A stretch of DNA of 32,403 nucleotides, from assembly GCA_035406685.1 (NCBI GenBank), contig DAONLM010000009.1, positions 1 to 32,403 on the forward strand, given 5' to 3'. Source of the stretch: DAONLM01 sp035406685 (GTDB lineage Bacteria > Spirochaetota > GWE2-31-10 > MWDO01). Below, piece by piece: positions 16,304-25,549 of the stretch (within the stretch, counting starts at the first letter, position 1; each line of letters opens with the position of its first letter). A program made the translations under genes and the position numbers. The notes beneath the pieces are model-generated. The model did not search any database and was not told the DNA's origin. It was given only the letters and a program-made list of their open reading frames with translations.

Positions 16304-17314
16304 ATGGAAACTAAAAAATTTGATTTTTTGCCTTCTAAAGAAAAAATATTTTCTTTTGATGTAGTAAATGCTAATTTAGCAGTTATTTTTGGTTCATCTT
16401 GTTATTTAGAATACACTTTTTCCAATTTCGGGACTATTTCACCAGAACCTATTTTAAATGAATCAACTAATTCTATATCTTTTAAAAATTCTGAAATAAT
16501 AGATCTTTCTATTAATCTTTATTTGCCGGATAATTTAAAGGGAATAGATATAAAACTTAATAAAGGAAATATTTTTTTAACTAATGGAAATGGAAGTATT
16601 AATGTTAGCTGTTATAAGGGCGGGATAAAAATAATAAATAGTGATGGAGACTTTAAATTAGATGCCTTTGATGGAGAGATAGACGTCTCTAATATAAAAG
16701 GTAAAATTACAATAAATGGGGATAAATCTCATATAAAAATAAGAAACTGGGAATCTCTGGGTGGGGATATCACAACTAATTATGGTTCTATTTTTGTTGA
16801 GACAATGGATTTAAAAGGTGATATTAATATAAGGTCAAATGGGGGTAAAGTTTCTTTTGGAATTGCTGGAATAAATGATTATTATATAATTGCAAGGGGA
16901 AAGGATGTTATTAATTATTTAGAGAATATTCAGGGTAAAAGTATGGGAAGTCCAGCAGAAATAATCTGTGGTACTAAAGAGTATAAAATAAATATTTTTT
17001 CAAGAACAGATAGAGTTTTAATAGCAAGAAGTAAAGATTTAGAAGTTGTTTCACCAGATATAGTGAAAATATTTGATGATTTTGAAAAGGATATTGCTAA
17101 AAGTATTGATTTTAATAAAATATCAAAAAGTATAAAAGATTTTGGTAAAAAAGCAGAAGAAAAGACAAAGTCTATTTTTGAGAGGATAGGTTCCCTTTTT
17201 TCAAAAGAAAAAGAGGATAAAAATATATCAGAGAGACAGCAGATTCTTAATCTTTTGAAAGAAGGCAAAATTACAGCAGAAGAGGCAGAAAGATTATTAA
17301 AGGCTTTAAAATAA
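16304..17314 (+). CDS. DUF4097-like beta-strand protein with C-terminal SHOCT-like motif
   Basis: 336 residues without signal peptide or membrane helices. Residues about 20-250 are repeated short beta strands with Gly/Asn turns (IKLNKGNIFLTNGNGSINV, then FKLDAFDGEIDVSNIKGKITI), the right-handed beta-helix pattern of DUF4097 proteins. A charged helical linker follows, and the last 30 residues (RQQILNLLKEGKITAEEAERLL, about 308-330) match the SHOCT-like helix pair found at the ends of YvlB- and LiaX-type proteins. In Firmicutes such proteins occur in envelope-stress operons; a similar role here is inference. AAAAGG precedes the ATG. It is followed by a small protein and an exported protein at gaps of about 12 bases, forming one likely operon. 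Confidence 0.75.
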   Translation: METKKFDFLPSKEKIFSFDVVNANLAVIFGSSCYLEYTFSNFGTISPEPILNESTNSISFKNSEIIDLSINLYLPDNLKGIDIKLNKGNIFLTNGNGSINVSCYKGGIKIINSDGDFKLDAFDGEIDVSNIKGKITINGDKSHIKIRNWESLGGDITTNYGSIFVETMDLKGDINIRSNGGKVSFGIAGINDYYIIARGKDVINYLENIQGKSMGSPAEIICGTKEYKINIFSRTDRVLIARSKDLEVVSPDIVKIFDDFEKDIAKSIDFNKISKSIKDFGKKAEEKTKSIFERIGSLFSKEKEDKNISERQQILNLLKEGKITAEEAERLLKALK

Positions 17315-17326
17315 GAGGTTATGTTT

Positions 17327-17614
17327 ATGGATAAAAAAGAATTGATTATAAAAAAAATTGCAGAATATCTTTTTAACAAATGGAAAGAAGAAAAGATTCA
17401 AGAGGGATATCATTTACCAAAGTTATGCCCAGTATATGAAAAAAAGGATGAAAATGAACAATCAATACAAGATGATATTATTCATTGTAATAAATGTTTG
17501 ATAGATTTAGTCTCTTTTGAAGATCTTGATAATTATCTTAAAGAAGAATATTTAAATAAAGCAGAAGATCTTTATAATGACTTTTCAAAAATAGGACTAA
17601 AGATAAGTATATAA
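17327..17614 (+). CDS. Small Cys-containing protein of unknown function
   Basis: 95 residues, family not recognised. It is strongly charged and largely helical, with three cysteines, Cys34 (LCPVY), Cys54 and Cys57 (HCNKC), plus the adjacent His53, which could bind one metal ion. ATG at 17327 is chosen because GAGG at 17315-17318 is eight bases upstream; the earlier in-frame ATG at 17321 is only two bases away from that site. It lies between the DUF4097-like gene and an exported protein with very short gaps, so it is probably co-expressed with them. Function unknown. Confidence 0.65.
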   Translation: MDKKELIIKKIAEYLFNKWKEEKIQEGYHLPKLCPVYEKKDENEQSIQDDIIHCNKCLIDLVSFEDLDNYLKEEYLNKAEDLYNDFSKIGLKISI

Positions 17615-17626
17615 ATAAAGAAGAGG

Positions 17627-18502
17627 TTGATAAAAATTAAAAAAAATATTATTTTGTTTTTTTTATTACTATTTATTTTTACTTTTCTCAGCGCCGATCA
17701 ATTTAATATTACAAAACAGGAGATAGAACAATTTTTATCTTTTGCAGATAAATATTTAGAAAAAGTAGATAAATTTTTAACACAGGAAGAAAAAAAATTA
17801 AAACTTGATGAAATAGTATATTTAGAAAATGAAAAAATATATCAAATAACAGACTCTTTTTTAAAAAGTAATGGCTGGGATTTTGAAAAGATGGGGAATT
17901 TTTTGTATGTTACTTCGCTTGTTTTAAACTCACTTTATCTCTGGGAACAATACAATCTTTCAGAAGAAGAACAGGTAATTGAAGATGTTTCTCAAAATTC
18001 AATTATATTGATAAAGAAGTATAAACAGAAATTATTAAAATATATAACTATTTTAGAGTTTGAGGATAATGAAAATTTAGGAGAGAATAATATGGTTGAA
18101 GAATCAAGAGATAGTGATGAGTTAAGTAATTTTATAGGAAAATATAAAATGCAGATTATAAACAATCCAAGATTTGGTTTTCAAGATGAAATAATAATAA
18201 AAAATATAAAAAATAATAAGGTAGAAGGAGAAGTTGTTATTGATTGGGATATAGGTCCTCAAGCAAGATTACCTATGCCTTGGGAAGGGACATATTCTTT
18301 ATCTTTTACAAGCACAATTAATAAAAATAATCTTAAATTTAGTGTGGTGGTTGCAGAAAATTATGAGGTAGCATCAAAATATGAATTCGATCTATATTTA
18401 GAAAAAGAAAAATCCAAACCAATAATAAGAGGCAATTTAAAAATTATTGTTATAAAAAGTAAATATACTGAAAATTATTCAATAAAGGCAGAAAAAAAAT
18501 AA
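17627..18502 (+). CDS. Exported protein of unknown function
   Basis: 291 residues. The first 23 (basic start, hydrophobic run LFFLLLFIFTFLSA, then DQ) form a signal peptide with no lipobox Cys, so the product is probably periplasmic or secreted. The mature N-terminal half is acidic and helical; the C-terminal half (about 165-285) is rich in alternating strands (IGKYKMQII, GEVVIDWDIG, LKFSVVVAENY), like a small beta-sandwich or barrel. I recognise no family. The start is a TTG directly after AGAGG, so spacing is poor; a purine-rich AAAGAAG slightly upstream may serve instead. It ends the left-arm operon and converges with the next gene with one base between stops. Confidence 0.6.
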   Translation: MIKIKKNIILFFLLLFIFTFLSADQFNITKQEIEQFLSFADKYLEKVDKFLTQEEKKLKLDEIVYLENEKIYQITDSFLKSNGWDFEKMGNFLYVTSLVLNSLYLWEQYNLSEEEQVIEDVSQNSIILIKKYKQKLLKYITILEFEDNENLGENNMVEESRDSDELSNFIGKYKMQIINNPRFGFQDEIIIKNIKNNKVEGEVVIDWDIGPQARLPMPWEGTYSLSFTSTINKNNLKFSVVVAENYEVASKYEFDLYLEKEKSKPIIRGNLKIIVIKSKYTENYSIKAEKK

Positions 18503-18503
18503 A

Positions 18504-21500
18504 TTATTTATTTGTATTGAAAATAATAGCATTGCTTTTTCTAATTCTATCACAGAGGACTTTAATTATCCCTTTAGTAATTTCAACATTCTCAGATATA
18601 ATCTGATATAAAGAATTTTTATCAATTTTAAAAAGTATGGAATCCTCTATTGCAATAACAGAGGCAGATCTTGGTTCTGGATCCAATGCAGAAAGTTCTC
18701 CAACAACGTCTTTATCTTTAAGAATAGCAAGTTCCTTTTGACCATCAAATACTTTAAGTTTACCTTCAACTATTATATACATTGATGTCCCTATATCCCC
18801 TTTGTTCATTATTTTTTCACCAGAACTAACCTCAATTTCTTCAATTACAGTTGCTATATCAGCAAGATATTCTGGTGGAGTTTGTAAAAAAATATCAACC
18901 TGTTTTAATATAAGTATCTTTTCAATTGTAGAATACATTTTTTTTACCTCTTTTTGGCTCAATATTTTTAAAAAATATTCGACTATCTCTTTTATTATTT
19001 TATTTTTAAAAATTTTAACATTATTATTTACAATGCTTAGAAACAAATTCTTATCATTCTCAAAAATCTTTGTCAATGCAGTTTCAATTACTATAAGATT
19101 ATTATCGTTTTCTAAGATATTAATTAAAATATCTTTAAAATCATTAAAATCCTTTTTATTTATTGAATAGATTGTCACAGATTTGGTCCATTCTGAAATA
19201 GTATTATAGTTAAGAGTTAAAATATAGTTTAATACCTCTTTATAAGAATTAAATTCTAAAATTTGAGAATTTCTGCCAGATGAAAAAATATATTTCCCAT
19301 TTATATTTTCATTTATATTTTTTTCAAACAAGGGGAGAATTGTCCTTTTTAAATTTGAAGGAAGAATATTATCCAATGTCTCAATAGCAAAAGACTGTTC
19401 TTTTTCATTTTTTGAGAAATAACTATATTTAACTGTCATTATTGTTTTTGAATTAAAAAGAAAAGAGAGTAAATTCAGAATAGCATTTTTATTTATATGT
19501 ATTTCATTTTCTAAAGCAAATATAAGTAAGTCATGATTCTTATCTAAAGAATTTATCATTATGTTTGTATCGAAAATATCTGTTATCTCTCTTTCAATAA
19601 AAGAATACACCATCTTTCTTTCTTCTTCTGTTTTAATTTTATAATTGTTCTCAACCAATGCAGCATAAATATTGTTCCTCAATGTTTGATTATCTGTATT
19701 AATCCATTTTAATAATAATTTAATAGATTCTTCTGTTTTTATATCACCCAATATTTTTACTATTTGATTTTTAGTTTCAAAATCGCACTTATAAAAATTT
19801 TTTTCAAAGTATTTAACAGTAAGATCCTTAAACTCAATAAGAGCAGCCATTGCAAATGCTTTTATTTTTTTATATCTTAATTTATTAAAGATATATTTTA
19901 TTAATATTGGATTTTTCAACTTTGAACATGCATTTAGGGTTTCTTTTATAACTTTTATATTTTTATCTTTTAATAGTCTTATAAGCGGTTGATAAAAATT
20001 TTTAATATTAACTTCACCTATTATCTGAGCAACAGATATTCTTTCTTTATAATTTTTAGAATTGAGAAATTCATTTATATAGCCACCAGCACATATAATA
20101 CCCTCGATTCCAGTATATTTAATTAAACCTATTAATATCTCTTTTTTCATCTCAATGCTTTTAGTATTTAAAAATTTTAAAATTTTCTCTAGCTTAATAT
20201 TTTCACTTAAAGCACATAAGGTTCTTATAGCAATGCCTTTTATATAAGGATTTTTATTTTTATTTATAATATCAATCACATTTTTCTTTGCTTTAATAAT
20301 ATTTTTTGTCTCTATAATATTTAATACAAAAGAGAGTATCTCTTTATCTTGATGATTTAATAATTTTATAGCATACTCTTCTATTTCAAAAGAGTATTCA
20401 AGAAGCATTTTTAATGAGAAGATAATCTCTTTAGGATTTGAACTTTCTATTTTTTCTTTCAAAATATTTAAAACCTTCTTATCAGAAAAATTAAAAGAAG
20501 ATTCAAGAATTTTATTTTTATTTGTAATATTAATTATTGTCTTTATATAATTATTTTTAAGCAATATGGCAAAAAATACCCAGATAATTATTAATAAAGA
20601 TAAAAATATCAAAAGATGAAAGATATTAAATTTAAGATAGAAGATAGATATAATTATAATAAGACCTGCCAGTAAATCACCGAATGGCTCGATGAATGTC
20701 TCTCTAATTGTCTGTACTTTTATCTTTTGACTTTCTGGAAGCGGTTGATATAAAATATTAAAAGATGGAAATTGAAGAGAGACTCTAAAAAATTCGTCAA
20801 AAAACCTCATTGCAATAATAGACCAAAATATTATGATACTACTACCTATCAATAAATTTAAAGAAATAGTGCCATTAGTTAATACAAAATTTGCAATAGG
20901 TAGCATTAATAATCCAAAACCTATTCCTAATTTAGATATAAATTTGCCAGAAAAAAATGTTGTCATAATAAAATTTGCAAATCCAATTAATGCCACATAT
21001 ATACCAAAAAAGGCAGATATTTTATCTTCTCCATTTAGATGTAAAAATATATTTTGGGGGAAGTTGGAGTAAACAGCATAAATAGAGAGATACCTAATCA
21101 CTAATAATGAAACCTCAGATATTATAGAAACAATAAAAAATAAAATTATATATTTTGATTTTAAGAAAAATAATGTTGGTTTTTTGTTTTCTTTTTTCTT
21201 TTCAATAATATCTATATTCTCGCTTTTTATATCGAATTTATTAGGATATATTTTTTTTATAGTGGATAGCATTAAAAAACTAATAAATAAACCTATAATG
21301 GATATTATTAAAAGATTATTTGTCCCACCTATTATTTTTATAATTAAAGGGATGGTAGCCCCAGCAATAATAAACGCTAAAATTTCTCCAGAACTTAATA
21401 AACCAAATAGTCTTTTACTCTGTCTTATGTTAAATAGCAAAGAGGCTGTTGACCAAAAGACAATGCCGGATAGTATTGCTATTATTGCCTTCCATATCAT

Positions 21501-21857
21501 TAATATCTGAATTACTATTTCGTTGATCTTTAAAATTTTGGAAAAAAGTAATAGAATAAACAATGCTATTAAAGAGATAAATAAGAATATTTGTGTAAAA
21601 ACAAGAAGATTTTTAGGCCTTACTCTTGACTCAAAAAATGAGTAAATAAGACCGGCAATCATTGTAAAAATTGCTATGAATATATATAAATAAGGAAGAC
21701 TATTTGGATTTGAATTTATTACAAAAAGTGAATCTATTGCAATTTCTAATACTGCAATTGTTAAACCTTTAAAAAAAGAAAAAATTAAAAATAAGAAAAA
21801 GGGCTTATATTCTTCTCTTTCTATATTAAAAATTTTTTTTATAAAATTCTCTTTCAT
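18504..21857 (-). CDS. MFS/NTT-like transporter fused to HEAT repeats and a cyclic-nucleotide-binding domain
   Basis: 1117-residue membrane protein. Residues 1 to about 440 contain around twelve hydrophobic helices with motifs such as LPYLYIFIAIFTMIAGLIYSFFESR and RLFGLLSSGEILAFIIAG, similar to bacterial proteins annotated as MFS or ADP/ATP-translocase-like (NTT) carriers. Residues about 455-930 are helical repeats of HEAT type (LIKYTGIEGIICAGGY, VKYFEKNF, ILGDIKTEESIKLLLKWI). Residues about 997-1117 form a cAMP-receptor-type domain: GDIGTSMYIIVEGKLKVF, then the phosphate-binding cassette GELSALDPEPRSAS at 1053-1066 with Arg1063. NTT-HEAT and cNMP-domain fusions are known in free-living bacteria, but their substrates are mostly unknown. 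AAGGAAA precedes the ATG. Regulation of transport by a nucleotide is inference. Confidence 0.78.
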   Translation of the reverse strand: MKENFIKKIFNIEREEYKPFFLFLIFSFFKGLTIAVLEIAIDSLFVINSNPNSLPYLYIFIAIFTMIAGLIYSFFESRVRPKNLLVFTQIFLFISLIALFILLLFSKILKINEIVIQILMIWKAIIAILSGIVFWSTASLLFNIRQSKRLFGLLSSGEILAFIIAGATIPLIIKIIGGTNNLLIISIIGLFISFLMLSTIKKIYPNKFDIKSENIDIIEKKKENKKPTLFFLKSKYIILFFIVSIISEVSLLVIRYLSIYAVYSNFPQNIFLHLNGEDKISAFFGIYVALIGFANFIMTTFFSGKFISKLGIGFGLLMLPIANFVLTNGTISLNLLIGSSIIIFWSIIAMRFFDEFFRVSLQFPSFNILYQPLPESQKIKVQTIRETFIEPFGDLLAGLIIIISIFYLKFNIFHLLIFLSLLIIIWVFFAILLKNNYIKTIINITNKNKILESSFNFSDKKVLNILKEKIESSNPKEIIFSLKMLLEYSFEIEEYAIKLLNHQDKEILSFVLNIIETKNIIKAKKNVIDIINKNKNPYIKGIAIRTLCALSENIKLEKILKFLNTKSIEMKKEILIGLIKYTGIEGIICAGGYINEFLNSKNYKERISVAQIIGEVNIKNFYQPLIRLLKDKNIKVIKETLNACSKLKNPILIKYIFNKLRYKKIKAFAMAALIEFKDLTVKYFEKNFYKCDFETKNQIVKILGDIKTEESIKLLLKWINTDNQTLRNNIYAALVENNYKIKTEEERKMVYSFIEREITDIFDTNIMINSLDKNHDLLIFALENEIHINKNAILNLLSFLFNSKTIMTVKYSYFSKNEKEQSFAIETLDNILPSNLKRTILPLFEKNINENINGKYIFSSGRNSQILEFNSYKEVLNYILTLNYNTISEWTKSVTIYSINKKDFNDFKDILINILENDNNLIVIETALTKIFENDKNLFLSIVNNNVKIFKNKIIKEIVEYFLKILSQKEVKKMYSTIEKILILKQVDIFLQTPPEYLADIATVIEEIEVSSGEKIMNKGDIGTSMYIIVEGKLKVFDGQKELAILKDKDVVGELSALDPEPRSASVIAIEDSILFKIDKNSLYQIISENVEITKGIIKVLCDRIRKSNAIIFNTNK

Positions 21858-21885
21858 AATTTCCTTGATTTATATTACTAGCTTT

Positions 21886-22947
21886 TCAAATTTCAGAAAT
21901 AGAAGAAAAAAATGTTTCTATTTCTTTATTAATATCCTGCTGTTGTTTAAATTTATTTTCTATTGTATTGATAATATTTTTTAATTTGGTAGCATCCGGC
22001 TTTATTTTATCAGATTTATCTTTTATAGACTCAATTGAGACAAAAAGAGAACTACTATTATTTGAAACCTCGGTTATATTATTAAAAATATCCTGCATAG
22101 CATTGACAAAATTCTCAATACTTTTAACAAGAGAGTTAAAAAACTCACCAGAATCCTTATTAAATTGATTTGCCTTTTGAATATTTGTGATCTCAGTTGT
22201 TAAGGCATCTTCTATTAATTTAGCATTATTTGTAGTCTCTTCTGCAAGTTTTCTTATCTCTGATGCAACTACTCCAAAGCCTACCCCAGCCTCTCCTGCC
22301 CTTGCTGCTTCAATTGCTGCATTTAAGGCAAGTAAGTTTGTCTGATCAGCAATCTCATTTATAACATTTATCATTTTAAACATATCTTTTGATGATGAAG
22401 AAATCTCATTTATTATTTCTATGGAATTATTCATTTTATTAACAGCATCTTTTGCACTATTATATAGAGATAGACTTAAATCTTTTTTATCGGCTATTAT
22501 ATCTTTAATATTATTTATAGATGCAATAAGATCTCTTAATGAATTTATATATCCTTGAATTAATTTTGTATATTCATTAAAATAATTGTTAAGATTGGAT
22601 ATAATATCTCTGTTTTGTTCTAATGAAAGATAAATTTCATTATTACTTGATACAAAATTATTAAGATTATTAATGTTATCAATGATTTTTTTCTTAATAT
22701 TGTTTAAAAAGATAGTCTTTTTTTTTAAATCTTTGCCAATTGTGAGAAAGGTTAATATTAGTAATATTAAACAATAAAGAATAATAAAGATTAAACCAGA
22801 GCCTATTATTGTTAAAATATTAATTAAATTATTTATTTTATTAAAAAAAATAATTGTAAAACAAAAAATTCCTATTAACATAAAAGAAAATAAAATATTT
22901 AATATAATAAATCTTTTAACATTATTATTATCTTTTGAAGTAGCCAC
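21886..22947 (-). CDS. Methyl-accepting chemotaxis protein without periplasmic sensor domain
   Basis: 353-residue chemoreceptor. Two membrane helices (about 12-34 and 43-68) are joined by only about eight residues, so there is no extracytoplasmic ligand domain and no clear HAMP domain. The cytoplasmic signalling hairpin is complete, with tip INEIADQTNLLALNAAIEAARAGEAGVGFGVVASEIRKLAEET near 196-238. Sensing may be of a cytoplasmic or membrane state, or through partner proteins. The start is GTG; AAAGGAG is present, but 13 bases away, which is long, so the exact start is uncertain. It follows the aminotransferase by 23 bases and precedes the transporter fusion by 28, so all three may be co-transcribed. 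Confidence 0.85.
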   Translation of the reverse strand: MATSKDNNNVKRFIILNILFSFMLIGIFCFTIIFFNKINNLINILTIIGSGLIFIILYCLILLILTFLTIGKDLKKKTIFLNNIKKKIIDNINNLNNFVSSNNEIYLSLEQNRDIISNLNNYFNEYTKLIQGYINSLRDLIASINNIKDIIADKKDLSLSLYNSAKDAVNKMNNSIEIINEISSSSKDMFKMINVINEIADQTNLLALNAAIEAARAGEAGVGFGVVASEIRKLAEETTNNAKLIEDALTTEITNIQKANQFNKDSGEFFNSLVKSIENFVNAMQDIFNNITEVSNNSSSLFVSIESIKDKSDKIKPDATKLKNIINTIENKFKQQQDINKEIETFFSSISEI

Positions 22948-22970
22948 TATTTTAGATAAGCTCCTTTATA

Positions 22971-24278
22971 TTAAGAATTTATATATTCAACCATTTTGTC
23001 TCTTATTGTTTCATATATATATTTTCTTTTTTCGTCATCTTCTTCCAATAAAGTTATCCTTATTCCCTTTAATTTAGAATAAAAACTTGTTAATGGCACA
23101 GTTACTATTCCAGTACTTCCCATAAGATAGTAGACAAATCTTTTATCATATTCTATTTTTTGAGAGCATAACTCCTCTATTCTTTGTCTTATATCTTTAT
23201 TTTCTATTTTAATATATTGATTGGGATGTAAAAATTTTTCATCAAATAGTACAGTCATATAAAATGCACCTTTCGGTTTAATCAATCTTACACCTTTATC
23301 TAATGCCTTATCAAAGATCTCTTTTGCCTCTTCTGCTCTTTTTGCAAATTTCTCTGCTCTTTTTCTAAGATGTTCTTTATATAATGGATTTCCTAATATC
23401 AAAGGAATTGAGAGTTGTGGCAATGTTGTTGAACATACTTCCAGTCTTTTTGCTTTTAGTATTGTCTCTATATATTTTTGAAATTCTTTATTCTTTTTGC
23501 CATTATATACTTCAATCCATCCACATCTTGACCCGGGCCATGGTATCTCTTTACTTATTCCTCTTAAACTTATGCCACAGGCATTTCCAATGACAGTTGA
23601 GAGTTTTACTCTTTCTGCATCTGGATATACTATCTCAGAATATATTTCATCGCATATCACAAATAGATCCAATTCTTCCGCAATTTCACATATTCTTTTT
23701 AGAATGTTTCTTGATATAACAGCGCCAGTTGGGTTACCCGGATTTATTACCAGTATTCCAGCAATAGAATCATTATACTTAGCTTTATTATATATTTCAT
23801 TAATATCTGGCTCCCAGTCTTTATCTGGATTAAGAAGATAAGTTAGATGTTCATATCCAGAATGAGCAGCTTCTGCTGATGAATGCGTCGAATATGCTGG
23901 AGAAGGACCTATTACTCTTGCCTCTCTTTTAAGAAATCCAAAAATTTTAGCAATAGCATCTCCTATTCCATTAAAAAAATATACATCATTTGGGGTAATT
24001 TGGATTCCTCCTTCTGCATTAGTCTGTTCTGCAATAAACTCTCTTGTTTTAAGAACTCCTTGTGTATCACAATATGCCCATGACTGATCTATTTCAACTA
24101 ATTTTTTTATCTCTTCTTTTATCCAGTTTTCTATTTTTTCTCCTTTTGCCACTGGATCACCTATATTTTCGTATATCAAGTCGAGTCCCATTTTTTTAAG
24201 TTCATTTGCGACAATAACAATCTCTCTAATTTCATAAGATAGAGAATCTGCACCAACAGGAACAATACCTCTTCTCAC
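22971..24278 (-). CDS. PLP-dependent aminotransferase, class I/II
   Basis: 435-residue fold-type I aminotransferase. Visible blocks are YENIGDPVAKGE near the start (substrate region NxGxP-like), ITPNDVYFFNGIGDAI (cofactor binding), ILVINPGNPTGAV with the conserved Asn of NPxNPTG, ICDEIYSEIVY with the Asp that pairs with the pyridine nitrogen, and SLRGISKEIPWPGSRCGWIEV with the Schiff-base Lys and the following Arg. The C-terminal KPKGAFYMTVLF is also typical. I start at GTG 24278, because AAGGAG lies seven bases upstream and the protein then begins RRGIVPVGADSLSYEIREI; the in-frame ATG at 24323 adds 15 residues with no ribosome-binding site. Amino acid specificity (alanine, aspartate or aromatic) cannot be decided. 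Confidence 0.88.
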   Translation of the reverse strand: MRRGIVPVGADSLSYEIREIVIVANELKKMGLDLIYENIGDPVAKGEKIENWIKEEIKKLVEIDQSWAYCDTQGVLKTREFIAEQTNAEGGIQITPNDVYFFNGIGDAIAKIFGFLKREARVIGPSPAYSTHSSAEAAHSGYEHLTYLLNPDKDWEPDINEIYNKAKYNDSIAGILVINPGNPTGAVISRNILKRICEIAEELDLFVICDEIYSEIVYPDAERVKLSTVIGNACGISLRGISKEIPWPGSRCGWIEVYNGKKNKEFQKYIETILKAKRLEVCSTTLPQLSIPLILGNPLYKEHLRKRAEKFAKRAEEAKEIFDKALDKGVRLIKPKGAFYMTVLFDEKFLHPNQYIKIENKDIRQRIEELCSQKIEYDKRFVYYLMGSTGIVTVPLTSFYSKLKGIRITLLEEDDEKRKYIYETIRDKMVEYINS

Positions 24279-24343
24279 TTTTTTCTCCTTTTTGTAAAAT
24301 TCGGCTATTTTTATCAGATACAAAAATACTTTTAAAAAGAAAT

Positions 24344-24363
24344 TTTATATTTTTAAATATAAA
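24344..24363. repeat. Inverted repeat between kinase and aminotransferase genes
   Basis: TTTATATTT (24344-24352) and AAATATAAA (24355-24363) form a 9+9 dyad with a two-base centre. On the - strand it is followed by ATTTCTTTTT, so it might be a weak terminator after the kinase gene; being A/T only, it could also be chance. Confidence 0.35.
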
Positions 24364-24382
24364 TGCATTCTATTATTTTTAG

Positions 24383-25549
24383 TTATTTAGTAAAGTATAA
24401 TCTTACTATAAAATTATTGGAAATGTTTTTTACTTCCATTTTTCCAGAATGAGCATCCATTATATATTTTACTGTTGATAATCCTACTCCGAAATTATTA
24501 TTTTCATATTTATAATCCTCAAAATCTTTTAGTAAAAAAATATTCAATATTTTGTCTTTTTCTTCATTTGGAATATTTATCCCTTTGTTTATAAATTCAA
24601 GAACAATATAATTATCCTCGTTAAAAGAATTTATCTCTATTTCTTGACCTGTCTTCCCATAATCTATACTGTTTTCAAGGATTAACTCAATTCCTTTTAC
24701 AAGTAAATTAAAATCCACTTTGACAGAAATATCTTGATTGATATTTTTTAATATCAATACATTTTTCTTTTTTATTTTATTTTCTAAATTCTGAAACGCT
24801 GCCTCTACTATTTCTTTTAAAGAAAAAGAATCAAATTTTATATTATAATGATCAATAGTAAGAGATGATATCAAAAGAGCAGCCTCAGAGAGTTTTAATA
24901 ATCTATTTGTGGATTCTTTTAAATACTGCAGATATTCCTTTTGTTCATCGGTTAAATTTGTAAATTCAAAAAGAGCAGTAAATCCCATGATAGCATTTAA
25001 AGGAGTTCTTATTTCATGACTTATTAATGATAAAAAATTATTTTTTGCCTTTTCGAGTTTTTTTAATTTTTGATTAGCAATTTCCAATTCTTCTGTTTTT
25101 TCTTTTACTTTTTCAGCAAGCATATCATTAATAGAACTTAAAATTTCTCTTTGAGCCTTCAATTCTAAATGTGTATTTATTCTTGCCAATAGTTCAACAC
25201 CATTAAAAGGTTTTATCACATAATCCTGAGCCCCATATTCAAACCCCTTGAGAATGCTATCAATATCTCCTTTAGCAGTAAGAAATATAATAGGAATAGT
25301 GGCTGTATCAACTTCTTTCTTTATTCTTTTGCATACTTCATACCCATCCATTTTTGGCATCATTATATCAAGTATTATTAAATCTATCTTCTCTTTATTT
25401 ATAATTGATAAAGCCTCTATTCCATCTTGAGCATGAAAAACTTTATAATTTTCAAGTAATAGAAAATCTGCAACAACGTTGTGTTCAATAGAGACATCGT
25501 CTATTATTAAAATATTGGCTTTAAAATTTTCATTTTTTTGTGATTTCAT
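24383..25549 (-). CDS. Receiver domain-histidine kinase hybrid with altered ATP-binding G1 box
   Basis: 388-residue cytoplasmic two-component protein. The N-terminal receiver has Asp17/Asp18, phospho-acceptor Asp61 (LIILDIMMPKMDGYE), Thr91 and Lys113. A coiled coil (about 128-170) leads to HisKA with His178 in SLISHEIRTPLN. The C-terminal ATPase domain has the N box LENSIDYG (Asn293) and the G2 box FGVGLSTVKYI (about 353-363). The G1 box, normally DxGxG, reads NKGIN at 321-325, so the adenine-binding Asp is Asn and the second Gly is Asn. Catalysis may be weak or lost, or the substitution may be tolerated. It overlaps the argG stop by four bases (ATGA), an unusual partner. No separate response regulator is adjacent. 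Confidence 0.87.
   Translation of the reverse strand: MKSQKNENFKANILIIDDVSIEHNVVADFLLLENYKVFHAQDGIEALSIINKEKIDLIILDIMMPKMDGYEVCKRIKKEVDTATIPIIFLTAKGDIDSILKGFEYGAQDYVIKPFNGVELLARINTHLELKAQREILSSINDMLAEKVKEKTEELEIANQKLKKLEKAKNNFLSLISHEIRTPLNAIMGFTALFEFTNLTDEQKEYLQYLKESTNRLLKLSEAALLISSLTIDHYNIKFDSFSLKEIVEAAFQNLENKIKKKNVLILKNINQDISVKVDFNLLVKGIELILENSIDYGKTGQEIEINSFNEDNYIVLEFINKGINIPNEEKDKILNIFLLKDFEDYKYENNNFGVGLSTVKYIMDAHSGKMEVKNISNNFIVRLYFTK

Noticed and set aside
21184..21510. 108-codon + strand frame inside the transporter fusion gene
   Set aside because: It lies antisense to conserved membrane helices; hydrophobic Ile/Phe-rich composition is a by-product of the other strand.
24279..24323. 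15-residue N-terminal extension of the aminotransferase
   Set aside because: It has no ribosome-binding site, whereas AAGGAG lies seven bases before the GTG at 24278 and the shorter protein begins like its family.
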